Positions 10,801 through 21,915 of a stretch of DNA of 64,000 nucleotides are shown in pieces; position 1 is the first letter of the stretch, and every line of letters starts with the position of its first letter. Where the stretch lies: positions 43,232,409-43,296,408 of the forward strand of contig OY755045.1 of the NCBI GenBank assembly GCA_963576565.1, in the 5' to 3' direction. Source of the DNA: Aspidapion aeneum. Its lineage: Eukaryota; Arthropoda; Insecta; Coleoptera; Brentidae. Below the pieces are notes generated by a model. That model was not told the origin of the DNA and did no database searches. It saw only the letters and a program-made list of their open reading frames with translations. A program made the translations under genes and the position numbers.

Positions 10801-12285
10801 TCTAATGGTACTTAGCGACATTATTTACATTTTGAGCATTGGGACAATAAAATTCCATAAGATCTTAAAAATTAGTACCACATTGTATATAAGTTATCTA
10901 CACTGTGTTAGTACTAAAGAAGGTCTAAATTCTAAGTCTACTGTACAATGTTATAAATCAAACCCCGTCGAGTTAAGCATTGTTAAAAAAGGACATTTCA
11001 CTGTCTAGAATAAAGTGTGTATATATTTTGTTTCTGAGAAAATTAGATAAAACTTGCAACAAAAGTGGTTTATGTTGTAATTAAAAAAAAAAAACTTAAT
11101 ATACGTACGCCCCTGAAGTTTTAATTATGAAACTAATCCGACCTTGTATACATCATTAAAATGAATCCTTTATTTTCTAAAAAAAGTCGAATAAAATATG
11201 GGAAAAAACATGTTTTTCTTTAAACTTTTTTAATAACTTCAATTCACGGACGCCGTTGGAGAGTTTGTAATCAGTATAACTCCACCGACTTACATATTGT
11301 TAAAAAGGCAATTTCATTGTGCACAATTTTTCCTCAGAAGCTTAGTTATTAAAAAACTTTGAATGTAGCTAAAAATTACAGATTTTGGGGGGTCTGGTCG
11401 GTTTTTTGCATCTAATTAAAAAAAAATTATATAATTTGATATTATTTTCTGGTCATACAATTATACATTTTAGGGTCACTTTAAAATATCGCCTCACCTT
11501 GGCCGCCCGGAATATCGCAGCCTCTGTCTGCAATTTTGGAAAGGGACGGGGCAACCGGCATATTTCGGATTTAGCGGGATCGAAACAGGAAGACTTTTCC
11601 GAAATCTTACCTTGCCTACCAGTCAAGTGAAGTAACCGAAGCAGGCGCTCCTTTTTTCCGGCCTGCGCTGATAGCGGGGCTATTATCAAGGTATCATTTT
11701 AATGCATTTTCCTGATTTATGCACTACGGTTCTTCCTTTTTCGTGTTCACATCGGCTGCCGTTTTCATGAAATGCAACGGGATTTACATCGCGGTTAAAT
11801 AGGTGCATACTGCCTAGTTGCTTTTTTACTGTTAATTTTGCTGGAAAAAGCCAAATTTACATTTTTAAACTTTTCCTGAAACGCTGCAACGAAAATCGAA
11901 TGAAACAGGCAAATTTTAAAATGTTTTGCCAAAATGCAAATTTGTATACAGGGTGGGCCAGCAAAAATGAAGCATACCTTTTTAGAGTACACAGAAAGAA
12001 AATATTTATTTTTTTATCTTTCTCAATATTTGATTTTGAAACGAGACTCGTTATTTTAAAACAGAAACTGTTTGTTTGAAAGTCTTAGACAATGATTGAG
12101 TAGAAATAAAATTGCAGACTTCCATTGTCTTTATTTATTTTAAACACAACGTTTCGGTTAGTAGGTATATCTAACCGTTTTTAAGATATACTGGCTGCTA
12201 TTTATACTACTTGGTGTGCAGTCAGATGTGACGGAATGCTCCCTTTTTACCTTCTTAGCCCGCGTAGCAACGGCTAGCTAGAGAA
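10801..12285. other. Unassigned; GC-rich patch at 11480-11690
   Basis: Two similar segments (about 10960-11045 and 11270-11350) share TTGTTAAAAAAGG followed by CATTTCA and look like diverged repeats. The block at 11480-11690 is distinctly GC-richer than its surroundings and is open on both strands (plus 11385-11630, minus 11453-11689). No domain is recognisable, and bidirectional openness is better explained by composition. A TACAGGGTGGGCC at 11947 is a possible lone mariner-type MITE end. Confidence 0.4.
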
Positions 12286-12289
12286 GGTA

Positions 12290-12750
12290 TTATTTTCGTC
12301 GAAAAAAGATTATTTGAGATAACACCGGAAATATGTTATTTGGGTGTATTTTGACCTTTCTTAGCAATATCGGCGTGTGTGTGTGTGTGTATATTATTTC
12401 TGTCCGTAACACGATAGCTCCTAAACCGCTGAACCGACTTCCATAAAATTTTCTTGTAAAATAGTATTCGACACTCCAACGACCTGATTATATTTTGCTC
12501 AAAATCCATTAATGCTAATGACAGTTTTTTGACAATTAAAAAGTTTTAAAAATGCTAACTTTTTAACGGAGCATCGTATCAATTTGCGGTTTTCAGAATA
12601 TAGTAGATTTGCTCAATAATTTGTGTTATAACTTATTCTGAGATATTAAAAAAGAAACTGTTTTTAAGGATATATCATGGTTTCACTTGAAGTGTGCTAA
12701 TAGGCTAGCTAGGAAGGTATCAGATTCGCCATGGATCCATTTATTTAATC
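12290..12750 (+). repeat. Dispersed repeat, copy A (pair with 36945-37375)
   Basis: This block and 36945-37375 share collinear strings, including CGACGAAAAAA followed by TTTGAGATAAC, GGGTGTATTTTGACC, CCGTAACACGATAGCTCC plus AACCG, and GGTGTGCTAAT near the right end. It includes a (GT)n tract at 12375-12392. There is no coding frame. The central CCGTAACACGATAGCTCC-AAACCGC motif resembles the core of the hairpin-capped repeat at 8192-8729. Confidence 0.6.
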
Positions 12751-12921
12751 CTGTTTTCCTTAGGAGTGGTGTCCATATGTTTGGTATATCCGTGCTTGGT
12801 TGACTGAAAACTTCTTTATTCTGCATTATAAATGCAACTTTAGTAAACTTTCGTTTTCGCCAATGTGATTCCTTGTGCAAATTAGCTTCAGACCATCGAA
12901 TTCTGTGATTATTTGACCATG

Positions 12922-13440
12922 TTAACCCTTTCTGTCCCGTGCCTTAATTTACATGTTGGTCCCTCAGTCCCAGAGGTTTTTCATGCTTAGAGTCCCATTG
13001 CCTTATATATACGTCGCATATAAATAAACAGATAAATGAACAAACAATGTTTATTTTTTGTATTTTTTGTTATGTTAATGAGAAATATATATTTTTTAAC
13101 AAACCTAAACGTTTTCTTTTCACAGGTACTCATCAGAGAGCAAAAGCAACTTAAAAAAATGCTACCTTTACCTCTGAGGACTTGCCCGTGAAACTTTTTT
13201 GTTAAAAATTTTTACCTCGTGAACTTCCTTCAAATTAAAAAAAAAATTATGTAAAAAATTTTTCCGGACATTTTCTAAGGCATTGGGACCCCAATGGGTT
13301 TAACATTTTATAAGTAGCACATATTTTCAACTTTGGTGAATTGAGACCATTCCACCTTGAGCGTATATATACGGCGGCTGGGACTACAGACCCACTTTTT
13401 AAAAAACATATATATGCGGCGTTGGGACAGAAAGGGTTAA
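12922..13440. mobile_element. piggyBac-type MITE, TTAA target sites
   Basis: The element is bounded by TTAA at 12922-12925 and 13437-13440, with terminal inverted repeats starting CCCTTTCTGTCCC on both sides (right end GGGACAGAAAGGG). Further in, both arms carry extra GTCCC motifs followed by TATATACG- or TATATGCGGC-like strings, giving subterminal inverted repeats. The interior of about 510 bp has no transposase frame. The TTAA duplication and C/G-rich ends are the signature of the piggyBac superfamily, so this is most likely a non-autonomous derivative. Confidence 0.75.
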
Positions 13441-14213
13441 AGTCTGTTTGCCCTCTGAAGTTGGTTGCCTGAAGCAGCTGCCTCGTTGCCTCACCCTTTG
13501 CAACGCCCTTGGTTAGGTCTAAACATAAAAGTAATACAAAGCTATGTTTTTTTCTAATCAAAAGTTTTTAATAAAACAAAACATTACTTTTCTTAAAAGG
13601 AGAATCAAAATGAAAGACTTTTCTTGAGATATACCAATGTGATTTTCTTGGAATGAAACAAATGAATATTATACTGAGAAATGGTTTAGTAAATGAAACA
13701 TTAAAAAAAAAATTATCTTATTTTTAAGTCAATACTACGGTATATAGAAAAGCAGTTTTTGTTTTGAAACGAAGCAATTTGTCTTGATTTGATATATAAA
13801 TTGAATTAAACATATTTTCTTCCAGCTATAATGCAAGCGTTTGTGCAAAAACCGAAATATTGCGTGCAATTTCACTTGCATCTGCTTTAAAAAAAACGCA
13901 ACATAGACACTTAAAATTATAAAATTATCGGGGAGTACATGCAAATAGGCGATCAACGTCCTCTTACGACACCTCCCTATTTCCACTATTCTCAATAAAA
14001 CAAAACAAGAAAACGTAAAGAATCTTCATGTAATATTATTTGAAATGTCCAAAAAATCAACCAAGCTGGTCTGCTAGCTTTAGTTGACAAATAGACACAG
14101 AAAAGACGAGGAAGATAAACAATTTTGGTTATTATTGTGATAAACTATTTAATTGCTTAACATTCACAGCGTTTGAACCACCCTAGGTACCACACTAACA
14201 TATTTCATAACAC
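13441..14213. other. No recognisable gene
   Basis: AT-rich sequence with no repeat or coding feature that I can identify. The minus-strand frame at 13735-13995 carries no recognisable motif. Confidence 0.4.
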
Positions 14214-15220
14214 AAACATTTCATGTAAAAAAGGCCAAGTGCGCAAAAATGATGTTCCGTAAAAAGAAGTGAGATAAAAGCCAAGTTCTCCAATACAAGT
14301 TTTAAAATGGAAGGTTCTTACTAATTTGAAAATGTTTTTTTAAACTTTTTTATTACAGCCAAACTTCTTTATGTTCAATTTAGCACTGTTCCCAGTGGCG
14401 TATAAAGAAAAAGTTTCGGGGTGGGCTCGAGACAGTTTTGGGGGGCCCGAGACCCGATAAGGCCGGGGCCAACCGCCCCTCCCCCCTTATATACGCCACT
14501 GACTGTGCCTAAGAGTCATTTGCAGCTGTAATAGCCAAGTTTAGAAAAAACATTTCCAAACTAGTAAGAACCTTTAATTTTAAAATTTATATTGGAGAAC
14601 TTGGCTTTACTTTTATCTCAATCCTTTTTACGGAATATCATTTTCGGGTACTTGGCCCTTTTTTACATGACATGTTTTTGTTATGATTTCACATAATATT
14701 TAAGTTTTAAAGTAGTAAAATCTGGGAAATATTGCCTTATTTAAAAATATTTTTAATTTTTCCCCATGGTTTTATCATGTTTCTTCAGCCTTCCAAAGCT
14801 CAGCTCTCTAGCGTTTCTGGAAGTGGGCAATGTTAATTTTATTAAATAACTTTACAGGGAAGTAAATTAGAATTTTAGGGATTTTGGATTTTTTCCAAGG
14901 GTTTGGTCATAATTTCTAACAGTCTGCCAAATTTCAGCTTTGTAGCATGTCTGGAAGTACAGTAGAATTTTGATGATTTATATATGAATGAGTGAGTGGC
15001 AACTTCGAAGGTTTGTGAAATTGAAACTACTTTACTACTTTATGGAATTCCATGAAACTTGGAGGGGTTGTTAACTCTATGAAGATCTACGACTGTGCAA
15101 AGCTTGAGTTTCGTAGCTCATTCCGAAGTAGATTTTTAGATAGGTCAAATATGGGCTGAAATGTTTCAAGAAAAGATGGTACAGCAGTTGCGCAAACTTG
15201 GCTGGACACTGCCGTGCCCT
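14214..15220 (+). repeat. Long-TIR dispersed repeat, copy A
   Basis: The left part is a foldback. 14214-14349 (TTTCATGTAAAAAAGGCCAA onward) recurs in reverse complement at about 14543-14683, giving arms of roughly 130 bp. To the right are tandem units containing AAGCTCAGCTCTCTAGCGTT and then a unique tail (TATGGAATTCCATGAAACTT ... GGCTGGACACTGCC). The same arrangement occurs at 40178-41310, where more tandem units are present. A hAT-type MITE is nested in the spacer at 14393-14501. No coding capacity is seen. Confidence 0.7.
14393..14501. mobile_element. hAT-type MITE (CAGTGGCGTATA ends), nested
   Basis: The ends are CAGTGGCGTATA and TATACGCCACTG, an inverted pair typical of hAT elements. 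The 109-bp interior is rich in G and C runs. It is flanked by ACTGTTCC (14385-14392) and ACTGTGCC (14502-14509), an 8-bp target duplication with one mismatch. The paralogous repeat at 40351-40358 has a single uninterrupted ACTGTGCC, that is, the empty site. The insertion is well supported by both criteria. Confidence 0.85.
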
Positions 15221-15654
15221 TAGATATAATGGGCCAAAAAGTTGGGCGTGGTACAAAAAAAAAATTCGCCTTTTTTTGGGTGTGCACCCCCAAATTTACC
15301 CCCCGCCACTGAAAGAATCCCCTTTTATGGTTTGTACATGAGATATCTAGAAACAGCCTATAGGTGGGGAAAAAGGAAAAATTCGAAAGAGAGAACGCAG
15401 CGCACGATGCAAATGAATTTGCGCGGGGCCCTAATTCGCGATATGGTTATAATTAATACAGCAAAACGTTACATATGTAACGCGAGGTTCATTAACTATA
15501 ACTAAATAATAAATATATTGCCGCAAAAGTTGCGACACTACTTTGTTGTTGTCACCTGTGTTTTACATAAATTTGTCATCGTCTTTCATACGCTGATTAA
15601 TTATAGAGAATTATTTGTTAATATAGCTAAAAGCATCTTTAATTAATAGGCGAA
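15221..15654. other. No recognisable gene
   Basis: A CCCCCCGCCACTG at about 15299-15311 looks like a lone end of a G/C-run hAT-type MITE. The rest is unassigned. Confidence 0.35.
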
Positions 15655-16560
15655 TCAATCAAAATCCACGAAGGAAGCAAGCCAATCGGATAAGAAGAGA
15701 TGTCAGACAGACTGACACAATATCCCCTAAAATATTTAACCAGGCCCTAGAAGATGTTTTTAAAAACGTAGAATGGGAAGAAATAGGCATCAAAGTATGC
15801 GAACAGTACTTGAACCACCTAAGATATGCTGACGATATCACCTTGATAACAGATAAGAAGAAGAACTCATAAAAATGCTGGAAGAACTGGATACAGTAGC
15901 TAAAAATATAGGATTCAGTGTAAACTACACTAAAACTAAAATCATACCAAACACATATGAAGATATCACGATTAGAATAAACAAATTTTTAAACTAAAAA
16001 TAGAAAGCCAAACGGCTGAAATCAAGAGACGAGTAAGATCGGCCTGGGCAGTATTCGGTAAATTAAGCGACATATTAAAAAATAACAAATATCCTCAGTA
16101 TCTTAAAACGAAAGTGTATAACTAATGTATTCTCCCTGTGCTCACACATATGGATCCCAGGCCTGGACGCTTATAAAAGCAAACATGGATAAGGTAACAA
16201 AAGCCCAAAGATCAATGGAAAGACAAATCTTACATGTAAAGCTAACAGATAGAAAAAGGAATGAATGGATAAGAAATAAAATAAAAGTAAAGGATGTCAG
16301 AGGAGAGGTAGCAAAACTAAAATTTGCCAATCATAATACCGGAAAAGAAAGACGATCGATGGCACAAATGTATTGTAGACTGGAGACCTTGAAAAAATAA
16401 AAGAAGTAGGGGAAGATCCCAAATGACATGCGCGGACGATTTGAAAAAAACATGCGGTGGATGGATGAACACGCGACAGAGAGAGAAGAGTAAAAGATAT
16501 TGGGGGAGTCCTGTAGGATGTCCAAAGGTGAATCGAAGAAGCCTAAATAGATAGTATATA
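15655..16560 (+). pseudogene. RTE (BovB-type) retrotransposon 3' fragment
   Basis: Readable blocks are GVRQTDTISPKIF with NQALEDVFKNVEWEE, then YLNHLRYADDITLI with the catalytic YADD, then SAWAVFGKLSDIL, YGSQAWTL, SMERQILHVKLTDRKRNEW and KVKDVRGEVAKLKFA. This order (RT palm, then the thumb and C-terminal region with the RNEW-R and KWxxAxH-like part) is that of RTE-clade elements related to BovB. The frame is broken repeatedly, for example after ITDKKKNS and near 16110. The last 90 codons survive as the frame 16125-16400. An A-rich tail follows near 16600. The 5' part is absent. A second, more decayed copy lies at 37449-38090. Confidence 0.8.
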
Positions 16561-16777
16561 ACTACAAATTTGTTTTTTATAATTTATAAATTATAGAAAA
16601 AAAAGCAAAAATTATTATACAAAAATTGGTGCCAGCAGATTAAAAACCTAACGTGCTTAAAAAGCTATTAACATATTGATTTCGTGCAGGTTTTTTAAGC
16701 ACACTCGGTATATTCATATTCATTCATTTTTCCTATATACCGCGTGAACAAGTATAGCTTTCCTTTTTTTGGGAGAT

Positions 16778-16927
16778 CGAAATCAGTGTTATCCTAACTC
16801 TTTTAAATTGATGGCAAACATATCCTAACCTGTCCATTGGGTACATTTTTTGTGGAGGAAATAGGTCAGGGACAGGTTAGGGTACGTTTACTATCAATTC
16901 ACAAAGGTTAGGATAACACCGATTTCG
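16778..16927. mobile_element. 150-bp foldback MITE
   Basis: The left arm begins CGAAATCAGTGTTATCCTAA and the right arm ends with the reverse complement of CGAAATCGGTGTTATCCTAA. Complementarity continues inward (TTGATGGCAAACATATCCTA against TTGATAGTAAACGTACCCTA) to a short loop near 16850, so almost the whole block can fold on itself. No target duplication is obvious and no coding capacity is present. Confidence 0.65.
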
Positions 16928-16964
16928 AATTGTAAAAATTAAGACAGGAAATCTATCTTAAGGA

Positions 16965-17180
16965 AATTTTTTCAAAAAAAATGTTTTAGAGATAAATGAT
17001 ATCGAAAAAAAAGTATTGGAAAAAAATGTAATTCGAAAAAATCATTTTCGAAAAGAATGTTTAAAAAAAAAATGTTTTTTTGAAGAAAACGTCATTCGGA
17101 AAAAATGTCATTCAAAATTGAGGTCTTTGAAAATAATGTCTTCGAAAAAAGTCTTTTCGAAAACCGTGTTTTCGGAAAAC
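16965..17180. repeat. Degenerate minisatellite of TTCGAAAAAAATGT units
   Basis: About ten to twelve imperfect units of 15-20 bp follow one another, each combining a TTCGAAAA core with an ATGT(C/T) step (for example CATTCGGAAAAAATGTC). Unit length and phase vary because the A runs vary. It directly follows the foldback MITE. Confidence 0.65.
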
Positions 17181-18129
17181 TGACTAAGTTGACCTTTCGC
17201 GAACCGAGTAGCGGCTTATACTGATATTTTCGCTAATCTGGCAACGTTCGTTTGACGCTATTCTGTTCTCTCATGCAATCCTTATGGTCCATAGAAAAAT
17301 CCTACCCCTAGATAGAAGGCTGGCCACGCTGTATAAGTATACTTATGTAACTTGTCTAAAAATCTGTATAAAATAAAATCTTAATTCCTTGGAAAAAAAC
17401 TACCATTCTCCATTAAAACTACACCCACAGTGACCCTCCGATTGTGGGAGATTCCCGTCGAAAATGCATGTGTTGCTTTTTATCCCAGTAGCGGAGAGAC
17501 TATCCACGTCAGCTATAAAACAATGGACTGCAACTCACTCAGAAATGTCTCAATCGAACTCATCTTAGATCACCTTGATGCGAGAGGGAGTTATCCACAA
17601 TGTTCGGGTTAGAAAAGAAGCAAAAATCGAAGTGCAAAGTAATAATGGTTATCAGAATACTTCTTTACAAATCTGCGATCAAAATAATGCCCATCTAGCT
17701 CATAACTAATCAAAATTACTACATTGTTTAACAGACACAATGCGTTAAAAAGAGATAGAAACAGTATTTGATATGATTTTATTAGGTGAAACGACTACGC
17801 ACTCAAGATTTTAAGTGCATTTGCATGTTGCAATTTCGGGGGCGAGTTTGGATCTCCAAAAAGGCATAGAGCGTAAAAATCCTGCCTGAGCGCAAAAAAA
17901 AAGGCAAAACGGTCACAAACACTTTGGGTCTACGCGGGAAACTTGTTAGACTCGATAAGTGGTCATCCATCAATTTTTAGACTCTGCATGCAAAAAAATT
18001 TGGTTTTTGCATCAAATGTCGCGAGTAAAACAATACTTGGTTTTTTATACTGTTTTATTTAGCTTGACTCCAAATTTTCTTTGTAAACTTGCTTCAAATC
18101 CGGCGGCAGCTTTTTTAGCTAAAAGTTTT
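17181..18129. other. No recognisable gene
   Basis: Unassigned. The plus-strand frame 17430-17612 has no recognisable domain. Confidence 0.4.
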
Positions 18130-18300
18130 TAAAAAAATTCAAAATGAGGGATACAAAATAGCGGACTTTTACATTTATAAACCGATTTATCTCAAACTTC
18201 TTATTTTGCAGTATTTAAAGCCTTCAATAAACTGTCAAACAAACTTATAAAAATAAAAAAGGCGGATTTCAAATAGCGGACCCATATTTATACTTTATCT
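18130..18300. repeat. Diverged copies of the dispersed 120-bp unit
   Basis: Strings such as AAAATAGCGGACTTTTACAT, TTATAAACCGATTTATCTCA and AAAAGGCGGATTTC recur in the order seen in the better-preserved array at 59446-59795. Spacing between the two GCGGA cores is about 100 bp. Confidence 0.5.
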
Positions 18301-18345
18301 CAAGTTCTTTTTTTTTTCATTTTGTCAATTTTTCTTTAAACATGA

Positions 18346-19420
18346 TTTTTTTTTTATTTGTCAAACACACTGTGTTTATTGTGTTACAATCTAGTCAGTA
18401 AGACTAATTAGCAATTTTGTTTTAACTTAATTTACTAGAAAAGTCAGATTTAAACTTAGGGTTCACTCAACAATTCTCCCCGCTTTGTTTAGTCTGTAAC
18501 TCACAATTGTGTTGTGTCTGTAGCATTATTTTGTTTTATATAATTCACTTAGTTTACTAGCTCAAACGGCTTCACTCTTTTTAGTCTTCGAACTAGCACA
18601 GTATTGTCTAGAAGCTGAATTGCTTCCACATTCACATGCCGATGAAGTCTATCTTCATGGCTTTTTGCGTACTTTTTTATAGTCTCTGCTACAGTTTCGA
18701 TTTTTAGATCTCGATGAAGGTCACTATTTCGAACGTACCAAGGTGCATTCACAATGTTTCTTAATACTTTATTTTGAAATCTCTGTAAAACTAGAATGTT
18801 ACTCTCTTTAGCACAACCCCATAGTTAAATACCATATGTCCATACTGGTTTCAGTATTTGTCTATAAAGCAGTAACTTATTATGAATTGTTAAATTGGAC
18901 TTCCTTCCAATTAGCCAGTTCATTTTTCTATACCTTATCTCAAGTTCTTCTTTTTTTTTCTTAACATGTGCTTTCCAGTGCAATTTGGCATCAAGTGTTA
19001 TACCGAGATATTTTGCCTAATTTGAATATGGTACGGGAATGTTGTTAATTGTTATTTGTATGTGATTTATATTTTTGTTTGTAAAATCAACATGAATTGA
19101 TTTGGTTTCATTTAATTTTATTCGCCACTTTGTGGTCCAACTGTGAACATCGGTGACTGCATCCTGAAGTTTTTCTATGCATTTTTCAATAGATTTTTCT
19201 ACCGCCAATAAACCAGTATCATCCGCAAATGTTGCTAAGTGACAATTTTCTGGCTTTGGGATATCGCAAGTGAATAATAAGTATAGATAAGGGCCTAGTA
19301 CGCTACCCTGGGGCACGCCTGCTTGAATTTATCTTAAATTTGAGTATGAGTCTTCCTGTTTTCCTTCCAAAATATCTGAATATTGTCTTGGCAGACACCG
19401 TTTTAGTTTAAACATGATGA
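18346..19420 (-). pseudogene. Jockey-type non-LTR retrotransposon 3' end
   Basis: On the minus strand the RT motif MPQGSVLGPYLYLLF is followed by the catalytic TFADDTGLLA (frame 19316-19017). Further down, frame 18752-18549 gives the typical C terminus NAPWYVRNSDLHRDL ... RLKRVKPFELV. The intervening sequence has lost its frame. The element ends in an A tail (a T run on the plus strand at 18346-18356). It is strongly 5' truncated, as most non-LTR insertions are. Related fragments in the window lie at 19426-19610, 21467-21915, 36621-36935, 38130-38515 and 47250-48065. Confidence 0.85.
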
Positions 19421-19425
19421 TGATG

Positions 19426-19610
19426 ATATATGGTTTCTATAAATTTTATTAGCAATCTTTTGGTCCACTTCTGAACTTAGGTATCATCGGTAAATGTTGC
19501 TGTGACAATTTTCTGGTTTATGGATAACGCAACTGAATAATAAATATAAATAAGGGCCTAGTATGCTACCCTGAGGCACACCTGCTTTTATTTTCCTTAA
19601 AGTTAAGTAG
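19426..19610 (-). pseudogene. Second Jockey-type RT fragment
   Basis: This short piece repeats part of the neighbouring element in the same orientation: AGGGCCTAGTATGCTACCCT with the GTTATCC and ACATTTACC strings that correspond to the RT region around PQGSVLGP and FADDT. It has several deletions and no usable frame. It may be a separate insertion or a local duplication. Confidence 0.65.
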
Positions 19611-20208
19611 GAAGTACCCGTGAATAAAGAAAATTTTTGCGGCTTTGGCACGAAAAATTTTTCTTATTTCTATCGGTTCTTTTTATAATTATTTGCTTGT
19701 GATTGTACCCTGCAGAATTTTCAATAATATAATAAAGGAAAAACCGAACAAACTTCTGCACCATACTATAGCCTGCAGCCTGCTCACGGAAGGAACCGAA
19801 CATAATAAGAGCAGCTTTTAATTAGTTTTCGCTATATAATTAGCGGGCCCTTTGTGTGCACTTCGCTAATTAACGGTAGGTAGTTGGTTAAGGTAAGACG
19901 CAATTGCCGCAAGGCAGATAACGTCTAGTTTATGGGGAAGTTTGCTTGCCTAGATTACAAAAAGCGTAGAAGGGAGCAACGTTCAAAGTTTATTTATATT
20001 AAAAATGCATAAAAACATAAACATATTTTGCTCAAGGCAAAATATTTCATGCATGAATCTATATAGCGCTAGTTTTCGCACTTTTAAACAAATAAAAATA
20101 TGGGTCATTGGTAAATAATTGGAAATAATTAGAATAAATACAAGAAAATTCCTTCAGTGCCTAAACAGTGTATCACGCATTGTTTGTTTACGATTTTTAA
20201 AACATTCA
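19611..20208. other. No recognisable gene
   Basis: Unassigned sequence; the minus-strand frame 19603-19803 carries no recognisable motif. Confidence 0.4.
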
Positions 20209-21059
20209 CACCATTATTTACTAAGACCTTAAGACTTAGCATTGTAGACCGGGTTTAAGTATCAAGTCTATAGACTTGATACCTACCGGTTTAAGTGTAT
20301 TTTTTTAATACTCACAGGTCAAATAACTGCAAAGATTTGGTTCACCGAATGTGCAATATGATAGTAAGCATTTCTCAGTAAGTTTCATCTCATAAAAATT
20401 CCAATTAACTTTAGAAATAAAGGAAAACCACATAAAAATTTTGTAACGAAATGTCATATTTTGAAAATTTTGTCCGTGCAGTCATAGGATTCCCTTTAAA
20501 AATAGTCTCAAATTGTAGTACAACCGCTGAGGGGTGGTTTAAAGTTCGAAAAACAATAGAAATAATCCATGCTTGAAAAAAAAACTTATATACACAAATA
20601 TTCAAAGCTAAATAATACATAAATAACTTAAAACTATATCTGTAGATGCATTACCGTAATAAATAAGTATCAATATTTAAATACTGTAAAAAGCACAAGA
20701 TATATTAGAATCCCTTTTCAATCACACATTCATCAAAACAATCGACCATCGGTTTAATCGTCGCTAACTTGTCTAAAAAATTAACATGTAAAATATAGCG
20801 GACAGCTGACATTGACTTACACCGTTTTTATTCGACATTTCCTAGTGACGTTTGGAGGTTTAAATATGGCTACCAGTTTTAAACCAAAATATTTTATTAT
20901 TTTTATTTATTTATAACCTTTGTGTACAAAAAAATTTATATAAATATTAGAAACTATTGCATTCACGGGAAAAATAATTTAAACCTTCAACCAAAATGTA
21001 GACTTTTAAACCTAGGATTGTAGCACTTAGCACTGTAGACCCTTTAGTAAATACTGGTG
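20209..21059. mobile_element. Possible TIR-bounded element (CACCAKTATTTACTAA)
   Basis: CACCATTATTTACTAAG at 20209 is matched in reverse complement by CTTTAGTAAATACTGGTG ending at 21059. GCATTGTAGACC at the left and GCACTGTAGACC near the right lie next to these ends in direct orientation. There is no transposase frame and no certain target duplication, so the boundary assignment is tentative. Confidence 0.35.
20259..20282. repeat. Perfect 24-bp palindrome
   Basis: GTATCAAGTCTA is followed immediately by its exact reverse complement. ACCGGGTTTAA lies just left and ACCGGTTTAA just right, so the palindrome sits between near-direct repeats. Confidence 0.8.
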
Positions 21060-21466
21060 TTAATTTTTATTTTCTTTTTAATATCATCATTGCTAAGGAA
21101 ATTTTGCTGTTTTAAGTTTAAGTAAATCGCTTTATTTTTATTATTTATTATTAAGCATTGTTTTTTCGTGGACTTAAGGTTTAGGGACTTATATTTTTCT
21201 CTTATAGAAGATATAGGTAGTTTGTAGATTCTAACCTTCTTATTATCCACCTCGTACAAAAAACAATAATTTTTTTTTATTTAATTTTTTTGAACTGCAC
21301 TCTCCGCAAATGCGTGAGGAGAGAGCAATAGTGGCGTAGTATATAATGTAGGCAGGCTTTGCCTACCCTTCATAAAATCCAACATTTTTTTAAAATATTA
21401 TCACATTTCAATAACGCCATGGAGTCCGTCGAACCAGATTAAATAAATTCGATAAATTCCATCCGA

Positions 21467-21915
21467 CGGATATTTTTTATTTGTCAAATCCACTATGTTT
21501 ATTGTATTAAAATCTGGCCAGTAATGCTAATTAGCAATTTAGTTTTAACCAAATTTACTGAAAAAGTTCAACCTACCTTAGGGTTTAGTGATTACCCGGT
21601 TTGCTCAAACTTCTCAATCATCTTACAATTTTGTTGTGTTTACAGCATTATGTTGTTTGATTTGATTTATTTAGTTTACTAGCTCTAGCGGCTTCACTCT
21701 CTTTATTAGTACAGTATTTAGAAGCTTAATAGCATCTACATTCACTAGAGTCTATCTTCATGACTTTTTGCGTTATATTTTGTAGTCTCTACTACAATTT
21801 CAATTTTTCGATTAAAAAAAAAAAATTTAGTACTCTATTCTGTAATTTTTATACAACTAATATGTAACTCTCTTTAGTACAACCGCAAAGTTGAACACCA
21901 TATGTCCATACCAAA
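21467..21915 (-). pseudogene. Jockey-type 3' fragment
   Basis: Aligned by eye with 18346-18860: the tail TTTATTTGTCAAA..CACT, GGTTTAGTG and the codons of the KPFELV-like C terminus (minus strand) appear in the same order, with many substitutions and gaps. No open frame survives. Confidence 0.7.
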
